Assembly (NCBI GenBank): GCA_017561025.1
Contig: JAFZDU010000095.1
Span: 17,497 to 81,496, forward strand
Source: Bacteroidales bacterium
GTDB lineage: Bacteria; Bacteroidota; Bacteroidia; Bacteroidales; F082
Direction of reading: 5' to 3'
DNA length: 64,000 nt
The notes under the pieces were generated by a model, which saw only the letters and a list, made by a program, of their open reading frames with translations, was not told the DNA's origin and made no database searches. The position numbers and the translations under genes are program-made. This document shows positions 42,441 through 51,757 of this stretch, in pieces. Each line of letters opens with the position of its first letter. Position 1 is the first letter of the stretch.

Positions 42441-43448
42441 CTACTTTATCTCCATCAAATAATCATTCTTAGAGAACATGCGGCCGTACTTCGGCTGCAG
42501 TATCTGAGGATCAACTTCTTCACCTTTTACCCACTGAATGATAGCCTTAGGCATATTTACACCAGCCTCATAGCTGAATGGGAAACCTCCACCAAAACGA
42601 GGATTCAGCTCCAATACACAGTACGCACCATCTGCTCTCTGCATGATGTCTACATCAAGATTACCGATGTGTCCTAATGCCTCACCGATCTTACGTCCCA
42701 TCTCACGTACCTCTGGAAGATCTACAGTAACGGCCTTATCAGTCTCACCAGCACGCATAGCTAATTTCTGCTTTACACTGACTCCGACGTTCTTTCCATT
42801 AAGGTCGTTCATAATGTCCAGGCCAAACTCATTACCAGTCAACTTCTCCTGGATCATGATATACTCGTCTCCCACAGAAGCAGTCGCCAATATAGTCTTC
42901 TTGATTTTCTTCATCAACAGATTATAGTAGATGTCCAGCTCCTCCATATCTGCAATACTTTCCAGACCAATAGAGCCAGAACCCCAACGAGGTTTCATGA
43001 AGAGGGGGAACTCAATCTCACCAGCAGCCAAAGCCTTCTTGACATCATCCAAACGAACGTAAGTCTTAGGAGCTACCAAACCGAGAGACTCCACCCACTG
43101 GGCTGTCTTATACTTATCAAAAGCAATGTCAATTACCTGGGGGTCACTCACAATCACCTTCACACCAAGTTCCTCAAAACGTGCTTTATTCTCAGCAAGG
43201 ATAGGAAGTTCAAGATCATTCAAGCTAAGGAGTACATCAATCTGCTGCTCCTTGCAGATATTGAGCGTGATATTCACATACTCAGGATCATATACTGCCG
43301 GCACCTGCAACTTCACATCAGCTACCTGTAAAGCAGGAGCTGAAAGCTGCATATCCGTTGCTACCACCTTGTCACCTTCAGAAAGATTCTCTTTAAAATA
43401 TTTCAACAGGTACGTTCTGCGACCTGCACATGTAAATAGGATGTTCAT
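42441..43448 (-). CDS. ATP-grasp ligase, CarB-like
   Basis: A 335-residue ATP-grasp enzyme. The N-terminal Rossmann part is NILFTCAGRRTYLLKYF, then a CPSase-like middle; the ATP-binding loops FPLFMKPRWGSGSIGLESI near 147-165 and YIMIQEKLTGNEFGLDI near 200, and the metal site CVLELNPRFGGGFPFSYEAG near 271-290. It is similar to enzymes that ligate amino acids or amines to carboxylates. Its gene follows a PLP decarboxylase and an initiating transferase, so an amine made by the former may be joined by this enzyme to a uronic acid; this is inference. Confidence 0.78.
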   Translation of the reverse strand: MNILFTCAGRRTYLLKYFKENLSEGDKVVATDMQLSAPALQVADVKLQVPAVYDPEYVNITLNICKEQQIDVLLSLNDLELPILAENKARFEELGVKVIVSDPQVIDIAFDKYKTAQWVESLGLVAPKTYVRLDDVKKALAAGEIEFPLFMKPRWGSGSIGLESIADMEELDIYYNLLMKKIKKTILATASVGDEYIMIQEKLTGNEFGLDIMNDLNGKNVGVSVKQKLAMRAGETDKAVTVDLPEVREMGRKIGEALGHIGNLDVDIMQRADGAYCVLELNPRFGGGFPFSYEAGVNMPKAIIQWVKGEEVDPQILQPKYGRMFSKNDYLMEIK

Positions 43449-43465
43449 ATATTATTCTGTTATGA

Positions 43466-44701
43466 TCAAAAATTATAAATCCCGACAATATCCTCTACTG
43501 TCTGACGTCTTCTTGCCTCTACAAAAGTTCCATTTTTCTGCATCAAGATTGGTTCAAGGAAATTGATAAAAGTTGGAGTCAAACAAATTGTATATGCACC
43601 AACCCCATCGAATTGGATAAAATCACCAGCTTCTAATTTTGGTAGTGAGATATCTTTCAATATCACATCCTTCTCCATACAAGTGGAGCCAACCACATCA
43701 CAAACATACTGTTCTTGATTCTCAGAAGCCCTGTATACCTTGTGAGGAAGGTTATTAGCATGCATTGTTGGTTTCACGTCAAACACAGTTCCATCCACCA
43801 TCACAAAGTTCACCTTACCCACTTTCTTGTTCTGATACACCTTGGTATAGTAAGAGAACACATTTGACACCACTGAAGAGCCTGGTTCTATCACGATAGT
43901 TGGCTTGACATGATTAAACCACTCATTAGTTAAGGTCTCATCCAAGACGCAATTGGCATAGTCTTCATAAGTTGGCTTCCCCGTCAAGTCCATGCCTTCA
44001 GGTGCTGCACCAAAATAACCACCTCCAATATCAAACAGCTCTATTTCGTTCAGCTCATACTGTTCGCAGACCTTCAACATGTGTTGAGTGATTATCTTAT
44101 AGTTCAATACTGCACGATCTGAAGTAGAAGTATGTCCGTGAAGCGAAATAATTTTAATTCCTACTTCATGCAATCTATCGATGTTACGACCTATGATATC
44201 AGATGGGAATCCAAATCGTCCAAAACGCAAACCACATTGGATTGTACTATTCCCGTGCTCATCAGTAAGATTGATATTGATTCTTATACCCACTTGCAAA
44301 TCAGCATCAGGATGCTTTTTAGCATACTCACAAATCATCTCAACCTCATACTCACTATCTAGGTTAATGATAGCTCCATGCTCCAATGCTTTCTCAAATA
44401 TAGCAGGACGCTTGATAGGGCCATTGAAGATCACCTTTTCAAAACCAATTTTGTGAGCCAATTCATACTCCATCTCCGACACCACCTCGGCCAACACACC
44501 CTCTTCAAGGGCTATCTTACAAAGAGCTGGCACATAGTTGGTCTTGAACGAGTATCCCGCCACTACCTTCTCATATCTCTTTTTGAAAGCGGCCAAAAAG
44601 TTATTGATATTGCTTCGGTACTTCTCAGCATCCATTAGATAGAAAGGTGTGCCGAACTGTTCATCCAAGCCCTTCAGCAAAGCATAATTAATTGGTTCCA
44701 T
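43466..44701 (-). CDS. PLP-dependent fold-III amino-acid decarboxylase
   Basis: A 411-residue enzyme of the ornithine/diaminopimelate/arginine decarboxylase family. Visible are VAGYSFKTN (PLP Lys near residue 43), SLHGHTSTSD near 188, the glycine loop FDIGGGYFG near 222, VIEPGSSVVSN near 273 and VGSTCMEKDV with the catalytic Cys near 345. The ATG at 44,701 (MEPINYALLKGL) is chosen because the earlier ATG at 44,725 gives an untypical start; it overlaps the preceding gene by 14 bases. It would make an amine (or keep a D-amino-acid form) for a ligase such as the ATP-grasp protein next door. Substrate unknown. Confidence 0.82.
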   Translation of the reverse strand: MEPINYALLKGLDEQFGTPFYLMDAEKYRSNINNFLAAFKKRYEKVVAGYSFKTNYVPALCKIALEEGVLAEVVSEMEYELAHKIGFEKVIFNGPIKRPAIFEKALEHGAIINLDSEYEVEMICEYAKKHPDADLQVGIRININLTDEHGNSTIQCGLRFGRFGFPSDIIGRNIDRLHEVGIKIISLHGHTSTSDRAVLNYKIITQHMLKVCEQYELNEIELFDIGGGYFGAAPEGMDLTGKPTYEDYANCVLDETLTNEWFNHVKPTIVIEPGSSVVSNVFSYYTKVYQNKKVGKVNFVMVDGTVFDVKPTMHANNLPHKVYRASENQEQYVCDVVGSTCMEKDVILKDISLPKLEAGDFIQFDGVGAYTICLTPTFINFLEPILMQKNGTFVEARRRQTVEDIVGIYNF

Positions 44702-45296
44702 CAAAATCCTCCATGGTGGCATCATTGTCAGAGTTGATATCCTCTCTGAAGAGCACCTTCTTAATAGTTATAAATATCACCTTCAGATCGGTAAGAAGAG
44801 AAAGATTATCTATATACCAAACATCAAGTTTAAATTTCTCTGTCCATGAAATCTGGTTACGACCGTGACACTGGGCCCAACCGCTAATGCCCGGACGCAC
44901 CTCATGACGTCTCATCTGCTCCTTGCTATAAAGCGGAAGATACTGCACCAACAACGGACGAGGCCCTATGAGAGCCATATCTCCCTTCAACACATTAATC
45001 AACTGAGGCAACTCGTCAATACTAGTAGAGCGCACAAACGCCCCCACCTTAGTCAAACGGTCAGCATCTGGCAGCAACTCACCATTTGCATCACGCTCAT
45101 CAGTCATTGTCTTGAACTTAATCACCTTAAATATCTTACCATCCTTTCCGGGGCGTTCCTGAAAAAAGAAAGCCCCAGCCCCCTTATTCGCAAAATGCAG
45201 CCAGATGGTTACAATCAACAAGAATGGCCAAATGATTGATAAAGCAACCAGCGCAATTGTGAAATCTATCAGGCGTTTGAAGAAATGTTTGTACAT
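44688..45296 (-). CDS. Initiating sugar-phosphate transferase (PglC/WcaJ type)
   Basis: A 202-residue monotopic phosphoglycosyltransferase. The start MYKHFFKRLIDFTIALVAL is the re-entrant helix; FKVIKFKTMTDERD near 57, SIDELPQLINVLKGDM near 93 and LIGPRPLL near 111 contain the catalytic Asp-Glu, and VRPGISGWAQCHGRNQISW near 134 is the full canonical motif that the cluster-1 enzyme lacks. It charges undecaprenyl phosphate with the first sugar of the cluster-2 repeat unit. It lies between a GT4 gene and the decarboxylase on the minus strand. Confidence 0.92.
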   Translation of the reverse strand: MYKHFFKRLIDFTIALVALSIIWPFLLIVTIWLHFANKGAGAFFFQERPGKDGKIFKVIKFKTMTDERDANGELLPDADRLTKVGAFVRSTSIDELPQLINVLKGDMALIGPRPLLVQYLPLYSKEQMRRHEVRPGISGWAQCHGRNQISWTEKFKLDVWYIDNLSLLTDLKVIFITIKKVLFREDINSDNDATMEDFDGTN

Positions 45297-45299
45297 ATT

Positions 45300-46445
45300 C
45301 TATCGCAATTTTAAAATATCATCATAAAAGCTGATTAAACATTTCTGAACAAAACTTTTTTCAAATCTATTGTTTATTAAGGGACGAGCGTTTGTAGCCA
45401 TTTCTTCACGAATAGAAGTATTGATCAGCATTATTTTCATAGCTTTATAAAGCGCATCGGCATTTTTGGATGGAACAATGAGGCCATTCTCTCCATTAAT
45501 TATAATCTCACGTGAACCATTTATATCAGTAACTATTGAAGGTAACCCCATAGCTCCTGCTTCCATAACTGTGTTTGGGAAGCCTTCACGATAGCTTGGC
45601 ATTACAAAGCAGTCAGACTTAAGGTACTCCTTCAGAAGGTTATCCCCATACTTCGGGCCACATAAATCTATTGAAGAGGTAGTCTCCATAAGTCGTACGA
45701 TTTCTGATTTTACGGGATCAAGATTTGCCTCACTTTCTCCGACTAAAGCAAGCCTAGTTTCTGGATATTCCTTATTAAGACGAACAAATGCCTCAACCAA
45801 CTCATTAATGCCTTTATCACCCACAATACGACCGACAAAAAGATATCTGAACACATTTTCATCCTTCTTTACATCTGCAAAGCGTGTTGGATTGAAACGT
45901 TCCATATCTACTCCCATCACATTACCATAGCCAAGAACTCTCATAGGCTTTTTGCAAATGCCATGATTCTTCAAGTCATCAAGAACACCCTGGCCTTCAG
46001 GGATAACATGAGTAGCACAAGCACAAGTAAGCCAGTCTGTGGCCATGAGGATTCTACGTTTAATGCCTGTTGAGGTTGGCCAAACTAGACCTGTAAAAGT
46101 GTGAATGCGCATAGGCACTCCTGTCAGCCATGCAGCAATCATAGACAAAAGACCTGCCTTTGGAGTCATGGAATGCACCATGTATGGTTTTTCATTGCGC
46201 ATTACCTTTATCATCTGACAAAGTGACTTTACATCCTTTGTAAACGAAATATGGCGTTCCATTGGCACCTCTATCGTCTTTTCTTGTGGATGTCTATGAT
46301 TGAAGTCATCCAATTCCTTACCCGGAGAGGTAACAACTATAACCTCATAGCCATCATCTTTCAACCTCATCATAATCTCCTCAAAAAAACTGATTGACTG
46401 AGGGACTGTGACTGATCGTATAATTTTCTTCTTGTTTCGTATCAT
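45300..46445 (-). CDS. GT4-family glycosyltransferase
   Basis: A 381-residue GT-B transferase. The N-terminal domain holds KIIRSVTVPQSISFFEEIMM and HSMTPKAGLLSM near 88-99, typical of the WbpH/PglA-like subgroup that works right after the initiating transferase. The C-terminal domain has FVGRIVGDKGINELVEAF near 203 and SYREGFPNTVMEAGAMGLP near 281-299 with the E-x7-E pair. It ends 4 bases before the initiating transferase start and its start overlaps galE by 4, so they form one operon. Likely adds the second sugar. Confidence 0.88.
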   Translation of the reverse strand: MIRNKKKIIRSVTVPQSISFFEEIMMRLKDDGYEVIVVTSPGKELDDFNHRHPQEKTIEVPMERHISFTKDVKSLCQMIKVMRNEKPYMVHSMTPKAGLLSMIAAWLTGVPMRIHTFTGLVWPTSTGIKRRILMATDWLTCACATHVIPEGQGVLDDLKNHGICKKPMRVLGYGNVMGVDMERFNPTRFADVKKDENVFRYLFVGRIVGDKGINELVEAFVRLNKEYPETRLALVGESEANLDPVKSEIVRLMETTSSIDLCGPKYGDNLLKEYLKSDCFVMPSYREGFPNTVMEAGAMGLPSIVTDINGSREIIINGENGLIVPSKNADALYKAMKIMLINTSIREEMATNARPLINNRFEKSFVQKCLISFYDDILKLR

Positions 46446-47479
46446 AATTGCTTACTATTTGTCTCCGTCTCATACCCGTTGGGGTTATTTTTTTGGAACT
46501 TCCAACTATCCCTGCACATCTCGTCTATTCCATAAATTGCTTCCCAACCCAGCTCCTCCTTTGCCTTGGAAGGATTACAATAGCAAGTAGCGATATCCCC
46601 TGCTCGTCTCGGTTTGATAACATAAGGAACTTTCATATTGTTTACTTTCTCAAAAGCTTTTACCACGTCAAGAACAGAATATCCATGGCCTGTACCTAGA
46701 TTATAAATAGCAAGTCCCTTATTCTGCTCAATAGCTTTTAGTGCTGCGACATGTCCTCGTGCGAGGTCAACAACATGGATATAATCACGTACTCCTGTGC
46801 CATCAGGGGTGTCGTAATCATTCCCGAACACTCCTAATTCTTTACGAATACCAATGGCTGTTTGAGTAATATATGGCATCAGGTTATTCGGAATGCCATT
46901 AGGGTTTTCTCCGATCAAGCCACTTTCATGTGCGCCAATGGGGTTAAAATAACGAAGTAATACCACATTCCATGAATGATCTGCCTTCTGGATGTCCATA
47001 AGCACCTGCTCTAACATTGATTTTGTCCAGCCATAAGGATTCGTACATTGCCCTTTAGGGCAGTCTTCAGTGATTGGAATGATTGCAGGATCACCATATA
47101 CTGTTGCACTTGATGAGAAGATGATATTTTTGCAATTGTTCTTTCGCATTACATCCACAAGTACGAAGAGACCATTCATATTATTTTCATAATACTCTAA
47201 AGGTTTCTCAACAGACTCACCAACAGCCTTAAGCCCAGCAAAATTGATTACAGCATCAATCGCATAATTGCTAAATAACTTTTCTAATGCCTCACGATTA
47301 CGGATATCGGCTTGAACAAAAGGTACCTGCCTACCTGCAATGCTTTCCACTCTTTTTAAAGCTTCGGGGTGAGAGTTTACAAAATTATCTACTACAACCA
47401 CACTGTGACCGGCTTTAAATAGTTCTACTATGGTATGAGTTCCAATATAACCCGCACCACCTGTAAGGAGTATATTCAT
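46442..47479 (-). CDS. galE: UDP-glucose 4-epimerase
   Basis: A 345-residue SDR. The ATG at 47,479 (MNILLTGGAGYIGTHTIVEL) is taken because the family begins there; a longer frame from 47,566 would run into the preceding gene. Markers are GGAGYIG, SSSATVYG near 124, the active-site YGWTK near 150, and LRYFNPIGAHESGLIGENPNG near 178 that are typical of GalE. It interconverts UDP-glucose and UDP-galactose (or the N-acetyl forms) to supply donors for this cluster. Length and motifs are all regular. Confidence 0.92.
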   Translation of the reverse strand: MNILLTGGAGYIGTHTIVELFKAGHSVVVVDNFVNSHPEALKRVESIAGRQVPFVQADIRNREALEKLFSNYAIDAVINFAGLKAVGESVEKPLEYYENNMNGLFVLVDVMRKNNCKNIIFSSSATVYGDPAIIPITEDCPKGQCTNPYGWTKSMLEQVLMDIQKADHSWNVVLLRYFNPIGAHESGLIGENPNGIPNNLMPYITQTAIGIRKELGVFGNDYDTPDGTGVRDYIHVVDLARGHVAALKAIEQNKGLAIYNLGTGHGYSVLDVVKAFEKVNNMKVPYVIKPRRAGDIATCYCNPSKAKEELGWEAIYGIDEMCRDSWKFQKNNPNGYETETNSKQL

Positions 47480-47486
47480 CTGATTA

Positions 47487-48479
47487 TTATTTTTTTCGTT
47501 GTCTATACCAATTATAGATTCGTAACACTCGCTCTGTCGCGGAATATCCAAATACATTATACACACGACTTACCATATGTACTTTGGGATTTTGAGTGTA
47601 CTTAAGTAACCAGCATAGCTGTTTGAGTTCTCGTCGTGCAGTTGACTGTTTCTCTTTTGGCAAGCTACAAGTGCCCGCAATCAAAATGCTTAGTTCGTAA
47701 GCCAAAAAAGAACGAAGGGCATCTTTAGCTTCGGGAGTAAATGATCGTTTATCAATTATGTTCAATTCTGTCTTGATGATATCCAAGAGATTATTAAAAC
47801 TTCTTTCTCCACCGGAAGCAGTAATACTATCAGCTCTATTCTGCCGATAAGCATAGATATATTTGTTGATAAATAAGCATTTATCACACTTATCCAACAA
47901 ATTAATAAACCACGGTATATCTTCTGCAATCTGTCCAAGTTTAAACGTAATCTGCATATCGGAAAGCCATTGTCTGTTTATAATCTTCAGACAAGCACTC
48001 ATGGGAAAAGTTCCTGATTTGACTAAAGACAACATAGCAGAACTACCGGAAAGTGGAACTAATACTTCGTTGCTATACTCAACCCATTTACTATAAGTGT
48101 TTGTTTCAGGATAAAAATATTGACAATTGAAGCCATAAAAATGGCAGTCAGGATATTCCCCAATAAGAGCAACCATCTTCTCTAAAGAATCTTTCCCGAT
48201 CCAAAAGTCATCACTATCGACAAATATTACATAATCTCCAGTAGCGATCTTCAAGCCTGCGTTACGCGCATCAGATAGTCCTCCATTATGTTTATGCAGA
48301 ACCTTGATACGGTTGTCTTCTTTTGTCAGCTGCTCACATAGTTCAGGAGAACCATCTGGACTACCATCATCTACTAGAACAATCTCAATATCTGTATATG
48401 TCTGGCATGTCAAGCTTTCAACGCATTCACGCAAATAAGCTTCAACTTTGTAAACTGGTAAAATAAAAGTTATTTTCAT
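47487..48479 (-). CDS. GT2-family glycosyltransferase
   Basis: A 330-residue GT-A enzyme. It starts MKITFILPVYKVEAYLRECVESL, then DIEIVLVDDGSPDGSPELCE near 31-50, HNGGLSDARNAGL near 64 and YVIFVDSDDFW near 83 (the DxD-type metal site). The C-terminal 120 residues (helical, ERSFNNLLDIIK) are as in WaaV/EpsJ-like polysaccharide GT2 proteins. It uses a nucleotide sugar to extend the repeat unit. It ends 7 bases before galE. The start overlaps the FrhB-like gene stop by 4 bases. Confidence 0.9.
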   Translation of the reverse strand: MKITFILPVYKVEAYLRECVESLTCQTYTDIEIVLVDDGSPDGSPELCEQLTKEDNRIKVLHKHNGGLSDARNAGLKIATGDYVIFVDSDDFWIGKDSLEKMVALIGEYPDCHFYGFNCQYFYPETNTYSKWVEYSNEVLVPLSGSSAMLSLVKSGTFPMSACLKIINRQWLSDMQITFKLGQIAEDIPWFINLLDKCDKCLFINKYIYAYRQNRADSITASGGERSFNNLLDIIKTELNIIDKRSFTPEAKDALRSFLAYELSILIAGTCSLPKEKQSTARRELKQLCWLLKYTQNPKVHMVSRVYNVFGYSATERVLRIYNWYRQRKK

Positions 48480-49654
48480 ACTCTTTTACTGTTAATCCAC
48501 TGTTTGAGTAACCTCAAGTAGTCTCTCAAAGATTCTTTGATGCCATACTTTACAACCAAAGCACGAGGCTCCATTACTTGCATATCCTGAATGAATGAGT
48601 CGCGCCCTACTAGGCGTTCAGAGTTATGAGAAAGATTGTGGTTTCCCTTGATTGCTTCTTCCAATGAACGTTCTTCATAGAAAAGGTCTGGACACTCATT
48701 AATAAAATCCATTGCCTTTAGATTGTTGACGAGTAACATTGATACGCCTCGAAAAGTTGGATAATCGAAAGGAGTCTCTGCACCTAAGCCCCAATAGTCA
48801 GCCATCGTAAAATCACTTACTCGCTGAGGTGTTGTATATGCACAAGAAAAGCAGGACTCATTAAACATCAAGCCTTTATTGAATGCTCTCATGTACCAAG
48901 CATCCCGAGGGTTCACCACCTTGCGGGTTAAGTGAGTCGAGGTGGGATTTTCAGACTGTATTGGCGATTCGACCTCGCGTGCAAGTTGAAATCCCCAGCC
49001 AGCGGTAAAACGAAAACTTACACCTTGGCATGTGTTTTTAATATTAGTTTTTTCACAAAATACGTCAAACGCCCTCTGTGAGGGAACACCATGACAGACC
49101 ATATCACAAGTAATAAGATTATTGTATTTCTTGCGTAGGAAAGTAAGAAGTCCTCCTATCTGACACGGAGTACCAGTAAACAGCACCAACCGTTCTTGCC
49201 TTAGAAATTCACGCACCTGTTTATAGGTGTCTCCCAAGTAAGACTGCACATACTTACTTCCTTGCAGTTTAACAATATCATCAGTGTTATCTATACTGAT
49301 GTGTTTAACCTGAAGATTAGTGTCCATTGTGGCACCAAATACAACTCCGTTTTCAGATAATACTTTGCGAGCCAAAACACTAAAAGCACCACCTGAAGAA
49401 CTCCTCCTGCGATCAGTATCATTCTTTGTCCAACACGCAAGGGTCTTCAAAGGTGTTTGATAGTCTACAATAGGCGATAGCCTATGACAGGCCTTTATAC
49501 AAGCGCTACATTCGACACATATTTTTTCATCTATCTGTGGGATATAGAATCCCTCTCCTGTATCTATCAGTTCTATGCATTTTTTAGGACAAACATTGAT
49601 GCAAGCCATGCACTGAGTGCATTTGTATTTGTCGCATAATTGAATCTTATTCAT
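48476..49654 (-). CDS. Ferredoxin-type FrhB/FdhB-like protein (Coenzyme F420 hydrogenase beta family)
   Basis: A 392-residue protein. The first 60 residues hold two 4Fe-4S motifs, CTQCMACINVCP and CVECSACIKACH. The rest matches the FrhB/FdhB N- and C-terminal domains (RRRSSSGGAFSVLA near 83, VLFTGTPCQIGGL near 156, and DMVCHGVPS near 184). Such proteins recur in Bacteroidales polysaccharide clusters beside pyruvyltransferases, where their reaction is not known; a redox role in sugar modification is supposed. It overlaps the pyruvyltransferase gene by 8 bases and GT2 by 4, so translation is coupled. Confidence 0.85.
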   Translation of the reverse strand: MNKIQLCDKYKCTQCMACINVCPKKCIELIDTGEGFYIPQIDEKICVECSACIKACHRLSPIVDYQTPLKTLACWTKNDTDRRRSSSGGAFSVLARKVLSENGVVFGATMDTNLQVKHISIDNTDDIVKLQGSKYVQSYLGDTYKQVREFLRQERLVLFTGTPCQIGGLLTFLRKKYNNLITCDMVCHGVPSQRAFDVFCEKTNIKNTCQGVSFRFTAGWGFQLAREVESPIQSENPTSTHLTRKVVNPRDAWYMRAFNKGLMFNESCFSCAYTTPQRVSDFTMADYWGLGAETPFDYPTFRGVSMLLVNNLKAMDFINECPDLFYEERSLEEAIKGNHNLSHNSERLVGRDSFIQDMQVMEPRALVVKYGIKESLRDYLRLLKQWINSKRV

Positions 49655-50771
49655 TCTTTAATGCTTGTTTTAAATAAATTTTAGACTGCTGCCTCAATGC
49701 TTCCAAACGCTTTTGTTCGGTTAGCACGTCATAAGTGAATCTACTTCTATCTGGCATCGAATCTGTAATTGAGAGAATTTGATCCTCCAAACCCAAATTA
49801 CACATTAAACTGACTTGTCGGCTATCGCTAGCATTTCTATCTTGTACAACTGTAAATACAGGCTTACCATAGTTTACGGCAAAAGCAGTTCCATGGAAGG
49901 AAGTTGTCAACACCATCTCTGCATCACGTACCAATGCCAAAAATTCTTCTGGAGATGCTCCTATTCGATAATGAGTGTGTGATAAACCTAATTTATGAGG
50001 AGGCCGAGCTACACGCACAATTTCATAACCGGTCTCTTGTTGCATATAGTCAGCCAGTTGGTCCACGTAGGGAAATGCATTGAACGTATAGTTTAAGAAA
50101 TAACAAAGAATGTATTTCTTTTTGAACTGACGCTTGGGAACTGCAATTTGATTCCACTGGTCTTTGTTGAGGAGGAGGGTAGGGTCAAGGACAACAGCAG
50201 CCTTTTTACCTGCCACCTCCCACACGACTTGAGCACCAGAGTTCTCTCTAACAGAAATAAAGGCATAGCGGCTAAGTAATTCCTTATATTGTAATTTCAA
50301 ATCTTCTGGAATACTATTTACGCCTATACTAGCTGCATAACTTATCTTCAATGCATTGTCGGGAGCAAAATGGAGCAAAAAAGCGGGATCACCATTACAA
50401 TGGCGTGGATTCCAAAGTTGGTCACTACCTGTTATATAAACATCGTAATGAGGAATATCACCAATCAATTCAGAAGGGTGACCATATTGTTTAGAAGAGA
50501 GATGTTCGTACTTGGCAACAAAGTTCTTTATACCTTTATGTTGCTTTAACAATTCTAAACTATAGAGAGCTTTAAGCCACCTCGGTTCGTTGGGTTGTGA
50601 ATCCACACTGTTTACATATTTATTAGAAGCATGAAATACATTTGGATAATTATAGTCTATTACCTCCACATTAAATCCCAACTCTTCACAAGCCTTTTGC
50701 AATGCATAAGCTTGAAGAACAGAGCCGTAATTGTTTATTTTATGAATCGTTATTATGCCTATTGATTTCAT
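49647..50771 (-). CDS. Polysaccharide pyruvyl transferase family protein
   Basis: A 374-residue CsaB/WcaK-type enzyme. It starts MKSIGIITIHKINNYGSVLQAYAL, the N-Y-G-S-V-L-Q-A motif of the family, with YITGSDQLWNPRHC near 113-126 and VLTTSFHGTAFAVNYGKPVF near 290, which holds the conserved His of the donor site. It would transfer pyruvate from phosphoenolpyruvate to a sugar as a ketal, giving the polymer a negative charge. It lies between the FrhB-like gene and an acyltransferase gene, an arrangement common in this order. Confidence 0.88.
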   Translation of the reverse strand: MKSIGIITIHKINNYGSVLQAYALQKACEELGFNVEVIDYNYPNVFHASNKYVNSVDSQPNEPRWLKALYSLELLKQHKGIKNFVAKYEHLSSKQYGHPSELIGDIPHYDVYITGSDQLWNPRHCNGDPAFLLHFAPDNALKISYAASIGVNSIPEDLKLQYKELLSRYAFISVRENSGAQVVWEVAGKKAAVVLDPTLLLNKDQWNQIAVPKRQFKKKYILCYFLNYTFNAFPYVDQLADYMQQETGYEIVRVARPPHKLGLSHTHYRIGASPEEFLALVRDAEMVLTTSFHGTAFAVNYGKPVFTVVQDRNASDSRQVSLMCNLGLEDQILSITDSMPDRSRFTYDVLTEQKRLEALRQQSKIYLKQALKNE

Positions 50772-51757
50772 TAATGAAGATATCTTAAGAAACTAAATAA
50801 TTTGTACTTCTCCATTTGTAATATAACTTCCGAAAATATGACACTCACAGTAACAACAATAATATAATACAACCAATTGGTAAAGAGAGTATCTCCAACA
50901 AACCCACAAAAAAGTGCCATCTTACCAGCTATGCTGAAGTGAAAAAAGAACATCAAAATACTATAATTGCGAAGGCGTTTATAAATCTTGTTATCTGCCA
51001 ACTGCACTAAAAAACAGAATACAAATAGGGATAGTACCATCATTACCTTTAATAAAAATAATGGAAGAAACGAGAAAGCAACAAATGCAACTACAGAAAG
51101 TCCTGCAGATACCGGCAAGATTATGCGTTTATTGTTCTCTAGCTTGGTTAAGTAAAGAGATAATATCTGGCCTAATGAAATCCAGACCATCTGAGCTGGG
51201 AAGCTCAAACTCACTTCTTCTCTAAGATTGGCAGCATACCAGTCGTAAGGAATCTGCATTGTTAATGGAAGTTGTTCAATATTTGACACATACAAAGCAA
51301 TAATAATGGTAAAAATAAAGACAACGTACTTTCCCAGTACTTTTGAGAAACTATAAACGAACAAAACTCCCATCACAGATGCCGACAAATACCAAGAACC
51401 TGGGAATGTGGTCCCGAAAATCACATCTTTTATAAATTCAATCAATCCCTGCCAGATTCCCATGTCAAAGTATGGCTTTCGTACAATAATAAACCAACTA
51501 TCAATCAGCAGCCAACAGAGATAAAGTATACCTATCCTCTTACAATAATTGAAAATACATCCCCCCCCCTTAATATTTACCTTACAGAATAACAGGGTAC
51601 TACTAATTGTAAAAAACATTGGCACTGCTATGCTAAGTAGAGGCCTAAACATATTTGTTAATAATTGGCTATGACTGCTAGGGCTTACATGAATCATCAC
51701 TACCATAAGAGCCATGAAGAACTTCAATAAATCTAAGCCGTTGTATTGCTTTTTCAT
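50771..51757 (-). CDS. Acyltransferase 3 family membrane protein
   Basis: A 328-residue protein with about ten membrane helices. The start QYNGLDLLKFFMALMVVMIHVSP holds the conserved His of the acyltransferase-3 family, and PLLSIAVPMFFTISSTLLF near 39 its second helix. A run of nine G in the coding strand (codons 63-66, K-G-G-G) could slip and switch the gene off. It likely O-acetylates the polysaccharide. Its start overlaps the GT4 gene stop by 4 bases, and its stop touches the pyruvyltransferase start. Confidence 0.85.
   Translation of the reverse strand: MKKQYNGLDLLKFFMALMVVMIHVSPSSHSQLLTNMFRPLLSIAVPMFFTISSTLLFCKVNIKGGGCIFNYCKRIGILYLCWLLIDSWFIIVRKPYFDMGIWQGLIEFIKDVIFGTTFPGSWYLSASVMGVLFVYSFSKVLGKYVVFIFTIIIALYVSNIEQLPLTMQIPYDWYAANLREEVSLSFPAQMVWISLGQILSLYLTKLENNKRIILPVSAGLSVVAFVAFSFLPLFLLKVMMVLSLFVFCFLVQLADNKIYKRLRNYSILMFFFHFSIAGKMALFCGFVGDTLFTNWLYYIIVVTVSVIFSEVILQMEKYKLFSFLRYLH
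51561..51569. repeat. Homopolymer run of nine C (nine G in coding strand)
   Basis: Located early in the acyltransferase gene at about residue 64. It is the longest homopolymer seen in any surface-glycan gene here and a possible slippage site for on/off switching. Confidence 0.7.
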
